Under the pieces are notes generated by a model. The model saw only the letters and a list, made by a program, of their open reading frames with translations. It searched no databases and was not told where the DNA came from. Positions 8,930-17,434 of a stretch of 64,000 nucleotides of DNA are shown piece by piece. The stretch is from Micromonospora tulbaghiae. Lineage in GTDB: Bacteria; Actinomycetota; Actinomycetes; Mycobacteriales; Micromonosporaceae. The stretch is taken from contig NZ_FMCQ01000001.1 of assembly GCF_900091605.1 (NCBI RefSeq), forward strand, positions 434,001 through 498,000. Direction: 5' to 3'. Each line of letters begins with the position of its first letter. Positions within the stretch are counted from its first letter, which is position 1. Both the position numbers and the translations under genes were made by a program.

Positions 8930-9489
8930 GGCTGGTCCTGGTGCGCGGCGCCGCCGTTGACCAGCCACCGGCCGTCCGGGAAACGGACCGCTGTGGCAGT
9001 CGCCAGGTAGCGCCCGCCGCGGGTGCCGGGTACGGCCTTGCGGTCCTTGGCGTAGACGAGCCGGTAGCCGCTCGCGTCCAGGCAGTCCTGGATCTCGACA
9101 GTGGGCGGGCGGGCGGTCAGGTCGACCGACACGACCTCGGGGTCGGAGAGCAGTTTCCCGGTACGCATCGCGCCGTGCTCCTTCGCGTCGAGAATCGCCA
9201 TTCGCACCCGAGTCAGCAACGGATCAGCCAGAAAACGGGTCAGAGCGGGATGGGACGGATCGCTGCGCGCACTGGCTGCCCGGGACGCGTCGAGATAGCC
9301 GGAATAGGCGGCCAGGGCCGCTTTTCCGGCCGCGTCCTCCTCGGCGCTGGAATGGGCGGCGGGTGCGGCGGCACGGCCGGTCAGCGGACGGGTGGCCGCC
9401 TCCGGCTCGGTGCCGCAGCCGGCCGAGCCGACCACCAGCACAACGCTGAGCAGGAAGATTTCCCATCGGCGGGATTGCCGTGTGCGCAA
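8923..9489 (-). CDS. Putative lipoprotein, first gene of the Tad operon
   Basis: 188 residues. Signal peptide with lipobox VGSAGC (Cys about residue 25), followed by a Thr/Ala-rich spacer. The mature part has the form of an NTF2/SnoaL-like fold (helical first half, then VEIQDCLDASGYRLVYAKD and a C-terminal beta section ending in GRWLVNGG), as in many actinobacterial lipoproteins encoded in Tad loci. It heads the minus-strand operon that continues to 521. A possible pilotin-like or assembly role is speculation. Confidence 0.78.
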   Translation of the reverse strand: MRTRQSRRWEIFLLSVVLVVGSAGCGTEPEAATRPLTGRAAAPAAHSSAEEDAAGKAALAAYSGYLDASRAASARSDPSHPALTRFLADPLLTRVRMAILDAKEHGAMRTGKLLSDPEVVSVDLTARPPTVEIQDCLDASGYRLVYAKDRKAVPGTRGGRYLATATAVRFPDGRWLVNGGAAHQDQPC

Positions 9490-10059
9490 CGCCGATCCCT
9501 CCTCGGTGCCGGCCCGGGGCGATCACGCCGACCCGCTCCGGGCATGCGGAAGCGCGCCCGGAACTGTCACTCCGGGCCCCCGTCGCCGCCACTTGTATTG
9601 ACCTGTACTGATCGCTGCGGATTCCGTGCCCTGGTGCCTCCGACGCCAATTGATCGGGGGTTGCGTCGTACCCAAGGGGCGAGCATAGGCTCACGTCCGC
9701 CGATGCAACAGAGGTAATTCACGTGAACACGGTGAGTGAAGACGGGAGGTGGTGGCCGGTGTGTGTCGTCACGATGACGAGCAGGCTTCCGCAGGGCTCC
9801 GAGCCGGCGGGCGTGTGCTCACCCGTACGCGCCGCGACGGCGGCGGCGAGCCGCCGCGGTGCCGCCGGTATGGGTGGGGAGCATGCCGCTCGTCCGATCC
9901 GTCCCGCCCGTTCGCCGGGGCTCACGCCACGACCTGCCCCCGCCGCCGCCGAGTCGCATCAGACGCCCCGGTACGCCCCGGCCGTCACATCTGCGCGAGC
10001 GACAAATCACTCTGCGTGCTCCACGATGGAACGCGCGGCGACCGGACGGGGGATCCGGC
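9490..10059. other. 570-bp divergent control region between the Tad operon and the prepilin peptidase
   Basis: No convincing gene. Promoters of both divergent units must lie here. A 10-bp palindrome TTCACGTGAA occupies 9718-9727. On the minus strand TTGCAT (9703-9708) and TATGCT (9682-9687) are separated by 15 bp, a poor-spaced candidate promoter for the pilus operon. Short open frames here have no ribosome site or family look and I leave them out. The long 5' leader suggests regulated transcription of the pilus genes, but no riboswitch is recognised. Confidence 0.5.
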
Positions 10060-10836
10060 ATGACGGCTGAACGGGTACGGCGTACCGGACGGGTGACCGA
10101 TGCCCGACCTCCGAGCGCCCGGCTCATCGCCGCCCTGACGGTCGTACCCCTGCTCCGGCTGGCGGTGGCGCGCTACGCCGTACCGCCGGGGTCTCCGGAC
10201 CGGACGGGGTGCGACGGCTGCGGCGCCCCGATCGGGCTGGACCGGCCGCTGCCGGCGCTCGGCCCCGCCGCCCGCTGCCCGGCCTGCCGGGCCCGGGTCG
10301 GCGCGGCGCCCGCAGTGGTGGAGGTGGCACTGCTGTTCGCGGTGGCGGTGCCGCTGTTCGCCGGCGGCGCAACCGCCGCGCGGCTGGCACTGGCCTGGTG
10401 GCTCGTCTGGGCGGTGCCGATGACGATCGTGGACGCGATGGCGCACCGGCTGCCCGACCGGCTCACCTGGCCGGCCGCCGCCGGTGCGTGGGCGCTGCTC
10501 GGGGTGGCCGCGCTGACCGGTCCGGGCGCGGACCCGTGGATCCGCGCGGTCCTGGCCGGGCTGGTGCTCGGCGGCGGATTCGCCGCGACCACGCTGCTGT
10601 TCGGGCGGCGTGGCTTCGGCCTCGGCGACGCCAAGCTTGCGCTCGGCGCGGGCGCGCTGCTCGGCTGGTACGGCTGGCCGGTGCTCGTGGCCGGGCTGGT
10701 GCTCGCGCTCGTCCTCGCCGGGCTGGCCGGGGTCGTGCTGCTCGCCGCCCGGCGGGTCCGCTGGTCCGGGCATCTGCCGTTCGGGCCGTTCCTGGTGCTC
10801 GGCACCGCCGCCGCGCTGGTGCTCGTCACCGTGTGA
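10060..10836 (+). CDS. Prepilin peptidase (A24 family, TadV/PilD-like)
   Basis: 258 residues from ATG 10060 preceded by GGGGGATC. N-terminal part has paired Cys motifs CDGC and CPAC 21 residues apart, the zinc tetrad of bifunctional prepilin peptidases. Aspartates of the protease site appear in VDAMAHRLPDRL and in GFGLGDAKLALG. About seven hydrophobic helices. It should cut the leader of the Flp-like pilin and TadE pseudopilins encoded divergently at 521-9489. The retained Cys tetrad is like PilD rather than the short TadV; whether an N-methyltransferase function exists is not visible. Confidence 0.9.
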   Translation: MTAERVRRTGRVTDARPPSARLIAALTVVPLLRLAVARYAVPPGSPDRTGCDGCGAPIGLDRPLPALGPAARCPACRARVGAAPAVVEVALLFAVAVPLFAGGATAARLALAWWLVWAVPMTIVDAMAHRLPDRLTWPAAAGAWALLGVAALTGPGADPWIRAVLAGLVLGGGFAATTLLFGRRGFGLGDAKLALGAGALLGWYGWPVLVAGLVLALVLAGLAGVVLLAARRVRWSGHLPFGPFLVLGTAAALVLVTV

Positions 10837-10945
10837 TCGGCCACCCGCAGGTGCGGGCAGGCGTAGCCAAGGGTATCGGAGTCCCAGCCACCTCCCAGCC
10901 GGGTCTGGTTCGGTGGCGGTCCAGGCTTCGGACTCGGGAGGGCAC

Positions 10946-13321
10946 GTGCCGCACGGCGACGACGGTTGGCGGATCCGGCGCACGAGCGCGGACCTGGACC
11001 GGCTGGGCGAGACCGAGTCCGTCTTCGCGCTCGCCAACGGCTGGGTGGGCTGGCGCGGGACGCTCGACGAGGGCGAACCCTGCGGGATGCCGGGCAGCTA
11101 CCTCAACGGGTTCCACGAGCAGCACGAGCTGACCTACCCGGAGAGCGGGTACGCGTTCCCGGAACGCAGCGACACCGTGATCAGCGCGCCGAACGCCGCA
11201 CTGATCCGGCTCTGGGTCGACGACGAGCCGCTGGACCTGCGGACCGGCACGATCCGGCGGCACCACCAGGAACTTGACCTGCGTGCCGGGGTGGTCCACC
11301 GGGAGACCGAGTGGATCTCGCCGGGCGGCCGGGGCGTACGCATCCGCAGCACCCGCCTGGTCTCGCTGACCCGACGTCCGGTCGCCGCCGTCGACTGGGT
11401 GGCCGAGCCGCTGGACGAGCCGGTCCGGCTGCGGGTCGGCGCCGATCTGCTCGCCAACCAGCGGGTGCCGGAACGCGCCGATGACCCCCGGGCCGCCTCG
11501 GTGATCCACGACCCGCTCACCGGCGAGATCCGCCGCGACGACGGCCTCGACGGTGTGCTCGTGCACCGGACCGGGCGCAGCGGCCAGCGGGTCGCCGTCG
11601 CCGTCGCGCACCGGGTCGAAGCGCCCGACGAGATCGCCACCGGCACCGAAGTGACCGCCGACCGGTTCCGGCTGGCGCTGTCCGGTCAGGTACGCCCCGG
11701 CGAGCGGATCCGGGTCACCCGGTTCGCCGCGTACGAGTGCGCCGACGTCGACGGCACCCCGGCCGGTGAGCTGGCCGACCTGGTCGTCGCGGAGGCGGAC
11801 GCGGCCCGGGCCGACGGGTTCGACGCCCTGCTCGCCGAGCAGCGCGCCGCGCTCGACGCGGCGTGGGCCACCGCCGACGTCGAGCTGGACGGCGACCCGG
11901 AGCTGCAACTCGCGGTGCGGTTCTCGGTGTTCCACCTGCTGCAGTCCGGCCGCGCCGACGGCGACCGGACCATCCCGGCGAAGGGGCTGACCGGCAACGG
12001 CTACGACGGGCACGTGCTCTGGGACACCGAGGGCTACGTGCTGCCGGTGCTGACGTACCTGGCGCCGGAGCTGGCCCGCTCGGCGCTGCGCTGGCGGCAC
12101 GCCCACCTGCCCGAGGCCCGCGAGCGCGCGGCCGAGCTGCGCCTGACCGGCGCCACCTACCCGTGGCGGACGCTCAGCGGCCGGGAGTGCTCCGGCTACT
12201 GGCCGGCCGGCAGCGCGGGCCTGCACGTCAACGCCGACATCGCCGACGCGGTGCTGCGGTACGTGGCGACCACCGGCGACACCGCGTTCCTCGCCGAGAG
12301 CGGCGCCGAGGTGCTGATCGAGACCGCCCGGCTGTGGCGCGGCTACGGCCACTTCGACGACGGCGGCGCGTTCCACCTGACCGGCGTCACCGGCCCGGAC
12401 GAGTACTCCGCGCTCGTCGACGACAACGTCTTCACCAACCTGATGGCCCGGCGCAACCTGCGCGGCGCCGCCGACGCCGTGGAACAGTGCCCGGAGGTGG
12501 CCGCGCGGCTCGGCGTCGACGCCGCCGAGGTGGCCGGCTGGCGGGCCGCCGCCGACGCGATGTTCGTCCCGTACGACGGCAAGCGCGGCGTGCACGAGCA
12601 GTCGGCCGGTTTCACCGCGCAGCCGGAGTGGGACTTCGCCGGCACCGGCGAGGACGACTACCCGCTGCTGCTGCACTTCCCCTACCTGGAGCTGTACCGC
12701 AAGCAGGTGGTCAAGCAGGCCGACCTGGTGCTGGCCATGCTGCGCTGCCCGGGGGAGTTCACCGCCGAGGAGAAGACGCGCAACGTCGCCTACTACGAGG
12801 CGCGGACCGTCCGGGACTCGTCGCTGTCGGCGTCCGCGCAGGCGATCCTCGCCGCCGAGGTCGGGCATCTCGACCTGGCGTACGACCTGTTCGCCGAGAC
12901 GGCGTTCCAGGATCTCGCCGACCTGGGCGACAAGACCGCCGACGGGCTGCACCTGGCGTCCCTGGCCGGCGCCTGGCTGGTGGTGGCGCAGGGCTTCGGC
13001 GGGCTGCGCGACGACCGGGGCGTGCTCGCGTTCGAGCCGCGCCTACCCCGGCCGATCACCCGGCTGGTGTTCCACCTGCGCCGGCACGGGCACCGCCTGC
13101 GGGTCACGCTCACCGGGCGGGAGGCCCGCTACGAGCTGCCGGACGCCGGGCCGGACGACGCGGTGGAGCTGTGGCACCACGGCGATCAGCTCCGGGTCAC
13201 CGGCGACGGGCCGGTCACCCGGCCGATGCCGCCGGTGCCCGACCCCGGCCCCGAGCCGCAGGCCCCACCCGGCCGCCGTCCCGAACGGCGCGCTCAGGAG
13301 GCGGCCGGCGGCGACGACTGA
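10946..13321 (+). CDS. Glycoside hydrolase family 65 disaccharide phosphorylase/hydrolase
   Basis: 791 residues, GTG start with GGGAGG five bases upstream; longer frames run back into the peptidase gene. Layout of GH65: N-terminal beta-sandwich (about 1-270), (alpha/alpha)6 barrel (about 300-680) and short C-terminal beta domain. The catalytic acid is Glu486 in TGPDEYS; HVNADIADAV and KQADLVLAML are typical conserved blocks. Family members split maltose, trehalose, kojibiose or nigerose, mostly by phosphorolysis; substrate cannot be read from sequence here. No beta-phosphoglucomutase gene is adjacent, which would have supported a phosphorylase. The 3' end overlaps the convergent zinc-ribbon gene by 28 bp. 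Confidence 0.88.
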   Translation: MPHGDDGWRIRRTSADLDRLGETESVFALANGWVGWRGTLDEGEPCGMPGSYLNGFHEQHELTYPESGYAFPERSDTVISAPNAALIRLWVDDEPLDLRTGTIRRHHQELDLRAGVVHRETEWISPGGRGVRIRSTRLVSLTRRPVAAVDWVAEPLDEPVRLRVGADLLANQRVPERADDPRAASVIHDPLTGEIRRDDGLDGVLVHRTGRSGQRVAVAVAHRVEAPDEIATGTEVTADRFRLALSGQVRPGERIRVTRFAAYECADVDGTPAGELADLVVAEADAARADGFDALLAEQRAALDAAWATADVELDGDPELQLAVRFSVFHLLQSGRADGDRTIPAKGLTGNGYDGHVLWDTEGYVLPVLTYLAPELARSALRWRHAHLPEARERAAELRLTGATYPWRTLSGRECSGYWPAGSAGLHVNADIADAVLRYVATTGDTAFLAESGAEVLIETARLWRGYGHFDDGGAFHLTGVTGPDEYSALVDDNVFTNLMARRNLRGAADAVEQCPEVAARLGVDAAEVAGWRAAADAMFVPYDGKRGVHEQSAGFTAQPEWDFAGTGEDDYPLLLHFPYLELYRKQVVKQADLVLAMLRCPGEFTAEEKTRNVAYYEARTVRDSSLSASAQAILAAEVGHLDLAYDLFAETAFQDLADLGDKTADGLHLASLAGAWLVVAQGFGGLRDDRGVLAFEPRLPRPITRLVFHLRRHGHRLRVTLTGREARYELPDAGPDDAVELWHHGDQLRVTGDGPVTRPMPPVPDPGPEPQAPPGRRPERRAQEAAGGDD

Positions 13322-13776
13322 ACCGGCAGGCCGGACATCCGGGCGACGACCTCCTCCAGCGCCTCGAACGCGTACGCCCAGTTGTGGCACTTGAAGCTGC
13401 GCAGCCCGGTGATCGGGGTGCGGCAGTCGGCACAGTGGACACCGGGGATCGCGTCCGGCACCTCGGTGTTCACGTACTTGCGCTCGCCGAGGATCACCCG
13501 CGCGATCATCGTGTGGTCGTGCACGCCGTGCAGCGCGGACGCGACGATGTCGTACCAGGTGACCCGCCGCCCGCACTTCGGGCAGTCCGGCTCGTCGCCG
13601 CTGACCCACAGCGGCGCGCCGATGCTGCGCGCCGGCATGTTCAGCAGTTTCTCCAGCCGTCGCACGTCCGCCTCCGGGGTGGTCCACCGGTGCCGTCCGG
13701 GCAGTGACGCGGGCGAGTCGTAGACGGCGCGGAACACCACCGGCTCGACCTCCACGGTCTCCCGTCCACCTGTCAT
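13294..13776 (-). CDS. Zinc-ribbon-like protein of unknown function (160 aa)
   Basis: Start ATG 13776 is fixed by a strong GAGGAGGT site five bases upstream; a longer open frame exists but lacks such a site. Two Cys pairs, CPKC near residue 89 and CADC near 123, could bind one zinc. Between them the sequence reads as a compact alpha/beta unit (WYDIVASALHGVHDHTMIAR). No family recognised. Overlaps the end of the GH65 gene tail to tail. Confidence 0.75.
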   Translation of the reverse strand: MTGGRETVEVEPVVFRAVYDSPASLPGRHRWTTPEADVRRLEKLLNMPARSIGAPLWVSGDEPDCPKCGRRVTWYDIVASALHGVHDHTMIARVILGERKYVNTEVPDAIPGVHCADCRTPITGLRSFKCHNWAYAFEALEEVVARMSGLPVQSSPPAAS

Positions 13777-13891
13777 CGGTACCTCCTCGCGACGGCGTGT
13801 CCCACCGTCGTACCAGGTGAAGACCGGGATCGGCCGGATCGTCGACACGACGGGTCAGCGGTGTGTCGCCCAGAGTGCTAGACATCGAGGG

Positions 13892-14665
13892 GTGACGGAG
13901 GCTGAGAACCGACCCAATGTCGCCCGGATGTACGACTACTACCTCGGCGGCTGCCACAACTTCGCCGCCGACCGGGCCGCGGCCGAGGAGATCCTGAAGA
14001 TCTTCCCGGACACCGGCGTCGCCGCGCAGAGCAACCGCGCGTTCCTGCGCCGGGTCGTGCGCTGGGCGGCCGAGCAGGGCGTACGCCAGTTCCTCGACAT
14101 CGGCGCCGGCCTGCCCACCCAGGGCAACGTGCACGAGGTGGTCCGCGCGGTACGCCCCGACGCCCGGGTGGTCTACGTCGACCACGACGAGGTCGCGGTC
14201 GCGTACGCCCGGCGGTTGCTGCCCACCGACGGCCGCACCGTGGTGCTCCAGGGCGACCTGCGGCGTCCCGACGAGCTGCTGGCCGACCCGACGCTGCGGG
14301 CCACGATCGACCTGAGCGAGCCGGTCGCGGTGCTGCTGCTCGCGGTGCTGCACTTCGTGCCGGACGCCGACGATCCGTACGCGGCGGTGGCGAAGCTGCG
14401 CGACGCCACGGTGCCGGGCAGCGTGCTCGCGTTGTCCCACCTCACCCTGGACGGCCTGCCGACGCTGCCCACCGAGCAGGGCACCGCGATCTACCGCCGC
14501 AGCAGCTCCCCGCTGGTGCCCCGCACCCGCGACGAGGTGGCCCGCTTCCTCGACGGGTACGAGCTGGTCGAGCCGGGCCTGGTCAGGGTGGCGGACTGGC
14601 GGCCCGACGGGGAACCGCAGGCCGCGGTGTCGCACGGGTACGGCGGGGTGGGCGTCCGCCGCTGA
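13892..14665 (+). CDS. SAM-dependent methyltransferase, DUF574 (Methyltransf_19) family
   Basis: 257 residues from GTG 13892 with AGGGG just upstream. The N-terminus NVARMYDYYLGG with a nearby AADRAAAE is the hallmark of the DUF574 family, which is very abundant in streptomycetes and relatives. SAM-binding loop FLDIGAGLPT around residue 68, acidic strand end VVYVDHDEVA. Substrates of this family are largely unknown. It is a stand-alone gene between the zinc-ribbon gene and the ECF sigma gene. Confidence 0.88.
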   Translation: MTEAENRPNVARMYDYYLGGCHNFAADRAAAEEILKIFPDTGVAAQSNRAFLRRVVRWAAEQGVRQFLDIGAGLPTQGNVHEVVRAVRPDARVVYVDHDEVAVAYARRLLPTDGRTVVLQGDLRRPDELLADPTLRATIDLSEPVAVLLLAVLHFVPDADDPYAAVAKLRDATVPGSVLALSHLTLDGLPTLPTEQGTAIYRRSSSPLVPRTRDEVARFLDGYELVEPGLVRVADWRPDGEPQAAVSHGYGGVGVRR

Positions 14666-14705
14666 GCCGCCGTCGTCGGTCCAGACCGCCGCGCCCTCCC
14701 GCCGG

Positions 14706-15587
14706 TCAGCGCCGCAGCGTCGTCTCGCGGGTCATGTGGGACAGCTTCTCCGGGTTGCGCACCGCGTAGAGGCCGCTGATCCGGCCGTCGTCGAGGCGTA
14801 CCGCGACGACCGTGTCCAGCTCGCCGTCGAGGTGTACCAGCAGCGCCGGGTAGCCGTTGACCTGGGCCGGCTCGATCGACGCCACGGCGGCGACCCGGCG
14901 CCAGCCGCCCGCGAGCAGCCGGGCCACCTTGTCGCCACCGGTGACCGGACGGACGATCGCCTGCTTGATCCCGCCGCCGTCGCCGACGAGCACCGCGTCC
15001 GCCGACAGGACGCGGAGCAGCCCGTCCAGGTCGCCGGTCTCCACCGCCCGCCGGAACGCGTCGAGCGCGTCGCGGGCCTCGGCCGCCGAGACCGTACGGC
15101 GAGGGCGGCGCGCCGCGACGTGGGCCCGCGCCCGGTGCGCGATCTGCCGCACGGCGACGGGACTCCGCTCGACCGTCTCGGCGATCTCGTCGTAGCCGAC
15201 GTCGAACACCTCCCGCAGAACGAACACGGCCCGTTCGGTCGGCGTGAGCGTCTCCAGCACCAGCAGCATCGCCATCGACACGCTTTCCGCGAGCGTCACG
15301 TCGTCGGCCACGTCGGGCGCGGTGAGCAGCGGCTCGGGCAGCCATGAGCCGACGTACGACTCCTTGCGCCGGCCCAGCGTGCGCAGCCGGGACAGCGCCT
15401 GCCGGGTGGTGATCCGGACCAGGTAGGCGCGCCGGTCCCGAATCTCGTCGAGGTCCACGCCGGCCCAGCGCAGCCAGGTCTCCTGCACCACGTCCTCCGC
15501 GTCGGCGGCCGAGCCGAGCATCTCGTACGCGACGGTGAAGAGCAGGTTCCGGTGCGCGAGGAAATCCTCGGTGGCCGGGTCCGCCAT
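14706..15587 (-). CDS. ECF41-family RNA polymerase sigma factor with SnoaL-like C-terminal extension
   Basis: 293 residues. Sigma region 2 (about 10-75, with DAEDVVQETWLRW) and region 4 (about 115-165, ending AVRQIAHRARAH) are followed by a ~110-residue NTF2/SnoaL-like domain. ECF41 marks are all present: WLPEP in the linker, DGGG in the extension and NPEKL near the C-terminus. In this family the extension modulates activity in place of an anti-sigma factor. The divergent AhpD/CMD-type gene at 15755 is the usual genomic partner of ECF41 factors. AAGGAG precedes ATG 15587, and a family-type promoter lies 38 bp upstream, so it probably activates itself. Confidence 0.92.
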   Translation of the reverse strand: MADPATEDFLAHRNLLFTVAYEMLGSAADAEDVVQETWLRWAGVDLDEIRDRRAYLVRITTRQALSRLRTLGRRKESYVGSWLPEPLLTAPDVADDVTLAESVSMAMLLVLETLTPTERAVFVLREVFDVGYDEIAETVERSPVAVRQIAHRARAHVAARRPRRTVSAAEARDALDAFRRAVETGDLDGLLRVLSADAVLVGDGGGIKQAIVRPVTGGDKVARLLAGGWRRVAAVASIEPAQVNGYPALLVHLDGELDTVVAVRLDDGRISGLYAVRNPEKLSHMTRETTLRR

Positions 15588-15624
15588 GGCTGGCTCCTTC
15601 GCTGCTCGGCTGCGTTCCCCACCA

Positions 15625-15651
15625 GACGCCGGCCACCGCCGCCGTGTGACA
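15625..15651 (-). promoter_or_regulatory. ECF41-type autoregulated promoter
   Basis: On the minus strand TGTCACA (15645-15651), a 16-bp spacer and CGTC (15625-15628) match the promoter pattern described for ECF41 sigma factors (TGTCACA at -35, CGTC at -10). Transcription would start about 30 bp upstream of the sigma factor ATG. I saw no equally good copy on the plus strand before the AhpD-like gene. Confidence 0.75.
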
Positions 15652-15754
15652 TCCGGTCGCTGTGGCGGTCCTCACCGGGCGTCGCCGTCACGCCGGACGC
15701 GTCCCCGGCACCTCGTGTTCGTCCCACACCCACCCCAGCAGAGAGGGCGCAACC

Positions 15755-16240
15755 ATGCAGACCCGATTCAACCTGTTCGAGAGCCCGGTCTCGGCGACGT
15801 TCATGAAGCGCTTCGCCGGCGCGGGCCTGATGATCCACCAGTCGTCGCTGCCCCGCACCGTGCAGGAGCTGGTGTCGCTGCGGGCCAGCCAGATCAACGG
15901 CTGCGGCTGGTGCATCGACATGCACACCAAGGAGGCGGTGGCCGGGGGCGAGAGCGCGGTCCGGCTGAACCTGGTCGCCGCCTGGCGTGAGTCGACAGTG
16001 TTCACCGGGGCCGAGTGCGCGGCGCTGGCGTTCGCCGAGGAGGGCACCCGGCTCGCCGACGCCCATCAGGGCGTGTCCGACGAGACGTGGGAGCAGGTGC
16101 GCAAGCACTACGACGACGACCAGGTCGCCGCGCTGGTCTGCCTGGTCGGGCTGATCAACGCGGCGAACCGGTTCGCGGTGCTCGTGCACCAGCGCGGCGG
16201 CTCGTACGAGCCGGGCATGTTCGCGGCGGACATGGGCTGA
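15755..16240 (+). CDS. Carboxymuconolactone decarboxylase/AhpD-family protein
   Basis: 161 residues; ATG 15755 with GAGAGGG upstream. Contains the redox centre CGWCIDMH (Cys-x2-Cys with following His) after an SLRASQ segment, as in AhpD-like peroxidase-type members of the CMD family. It is small, soluble and all-helical. Neighbourhood with the divergent ECF41 sigma factor is the classic ECF41 arrangement (carboxymuconolactone decarboxylase, oxidoreductase or epimerase genes), so it is likely the sigma factor's target; no perfect ECF41 promoter is seen in front of it, so control of this gene remains unproven. Confidence 0.88.
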   Translation: MQTRFNLFESPVSATFMKRFAGAGLMIHQSSLPRTVQELVSLRASQINGCGWCIDMHTKEAVAGGESAVRLNLVAAWRESTVFTGAECAALAFAEEGTRLADAHQGVSDETWEQVRKHYDDDQVAALVCLVGLINAANRFAVLVHQRGGSYEPGMFAADMG

Positions 16241-16249
16241 GCGCGGCCG

Positions 16250-17341
16250 TCACCGCAGGCTCCAGAAGAACGACCGGACGTCGTCGGCGAACAGCTCCGG
16301 CACCTCCAGCGGGGCGAAGTGACCACCCCGGTCGAACTCGCTCCACTGCCGGATCGTGTACGTCAGTTCGGCGATCGGCCGGACGGCCTGGGTGATGTCG
16401 TGCGCGAACACGGCGACCCCGAGCGGGGGCGGGCAGGGCGCGGGCGGGCCACCGAACGCGCTCTCCCGCACCAGCCGCGCGGACGAGGCGGCCGTGCGGG
16501 TGAACCAGTAGACCGAGACGTCGGTGAGGATGCGGTCCACGCCGACCGCCGATCGCGGGTCGGTCCACTCGGTGAACTTCTCGGCGATCCACGCCAGCTG
16601 CCCGACGGGTGAGTCGTGCAGCGCGTACGACACGGTCTGCGGCCGGCTGGCGTAGAGCACCTGATGGGGATGCCGCTGCGTCTTGAGCCGCATGATCCGG
16701 GTCAGCCGGTCCCGGTCCCCGTCGGACAGGCCGGCCTCCCCGGTCCAGCCGGGCGGCGGGGGTGTGGGCAGGTAGTTGAGGTGTACGCCGACGACGTGCT
16801 TCGGGTCGATGCCGCCGAGCCGGGTGGAGATGACCGAACCCCAGTCACCGCCCTGTGCGCCGTACCGCCGGTAGCCGAGCCGCCGCATCAGCTCGGCCCA
16901 GGCGCGGGCGACGCGGTCGACGTCCCAGCCGCGTTCCCGGGTCGGGCCGGAGAAGCCGAAGCCGGGGATCGACGGTACGACCAGGTGGAACTGCTCGGAC
17001 AGCGGGCCGAGCACGTCGAGGAACTCCACGACCGAGCCGGGCCAGCCGTGCGTGAGGATCAGCGGCAGCGCGTCCGGGTCGGCGGCGCGTACGTGCAGGA
17101 AGTGGATGTTCTGCCCGTCGATGGTGGTGGTGAACTGCGGATACCGGTTCAGCTCGGCCTCGGCCTCCCGCCAGTCGTACGCGGTGCGCCAGTGCTCGGC
17201 CAGCTCCCGTACCCGGGCCAGCGGGATGCCGTAGTCCCACCCGGCGTCGGGCAGTTCGTCGGGCCAGCGGGTGCGGGCCAGGCGGTCGGCCAGGTCGTCG
17301 AGGTCGGCCTGGGGGACGTGGACGCGGAACGGCTCGATCAC
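16250..17341 (-). CDS. Epoxide hydrolase (EHN + alpha/beta hydrolase fold)
   Basis: 363 residues from GTG 17341 (VIEPFRVHVPQ), the usual start of this family; the longer frame upstream is antisense to the MarR gene. Residues 1-110 are the EHN domain (LARTRWPDELPDAGWDYG). The hydrolase core has the oxyanion HGWPGS, nucleophile Asp in GGDWGS and the catalytic His in RGGHFAPLE near the end. It would open epoxides by water addition. Divergent from a MarR regulator across repeated inverted repeats, so it is probably repressed by it. Confidence 0.87.
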   Translation of the reverse strand: MIEPFRVHVPQADLDDLADRLARTRWPDELPDAGWDYGIPLARVRELAEHWRTAYDWREAEAELNRYPQFTTTIDGQNIHFLHVRAADPDALPLILTHGWPGSVVEFLDVLGPLSEQFHLVVPSIPGFGFSGPTRERGWDVDRVARAWAELMRRLGYRRYGAQGGDWGSVISTRLGGIDPKHVVGVHLNYLPTPPPPGWTGEAGLSDGDRDRLTRIMRLKTQRHPHQVLYASRPQTVSYALHDSPVGQLAWIAEKFTEWTDPRSAVGVDRILTDVSVYWFTRTAASSARLVRESAFGGPPAPCPPPLGVAVFAHDITQAVRPIAELTYTIRQWSEFDRGGHFAPLEVPELFADDVRSFFWSLR

Positions 17342-17351
17342 TGTGGCTCCG

Positions 17352-17413
17352 ATCGTTGGTGACACTAACGTTAGCGCGGCCAACGATAACGCAGATCGTT
17401 GGGGACGCCAACG
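17352..17413. promoter_or_regulatory. Cluster of inverted repeats, probable MarR operators
   Basis: In the divergent gap: ATCGTTGG (17352-17359), palindrome CTAACGTTAG (17365-17374), CCAACGAT (17380-17387), ATCGTTGG (17395-17402) and CCAACG (17408-17413). They combine as CCAACGAT-n7-ATCGTTGG and CGTTGG-n5-CCAACG. The right copy overlaps a candidate -35 (TTGGGG, 17399-17404) of the MarR gene, whose -10 would be TAGGCT (17423-17428). One dimer on each half could silence both genes. Confidence 0.75.
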
Positions 17414-17434
17414 TTTTCCGGTTAGGCTGGGCAC

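Noticed and set aside
9719..9925. 68-codon minus-strand open frame in the Tad control region
   Set aside because: Arg/Ala/Pro composition of a shadow frame, no ribosome site, no motif.
10844..10857. CCCGCA-GG-TGCGGG as terminator after the prepilin peptidase
   Set aside because: Two-base loop and six-base stem; too weak to call.
10826..12952. Long antisense open frame opposite the GH65 gene
   Set aside because: No recognisable motif; the plus strand carries conserved GH65 blocks.
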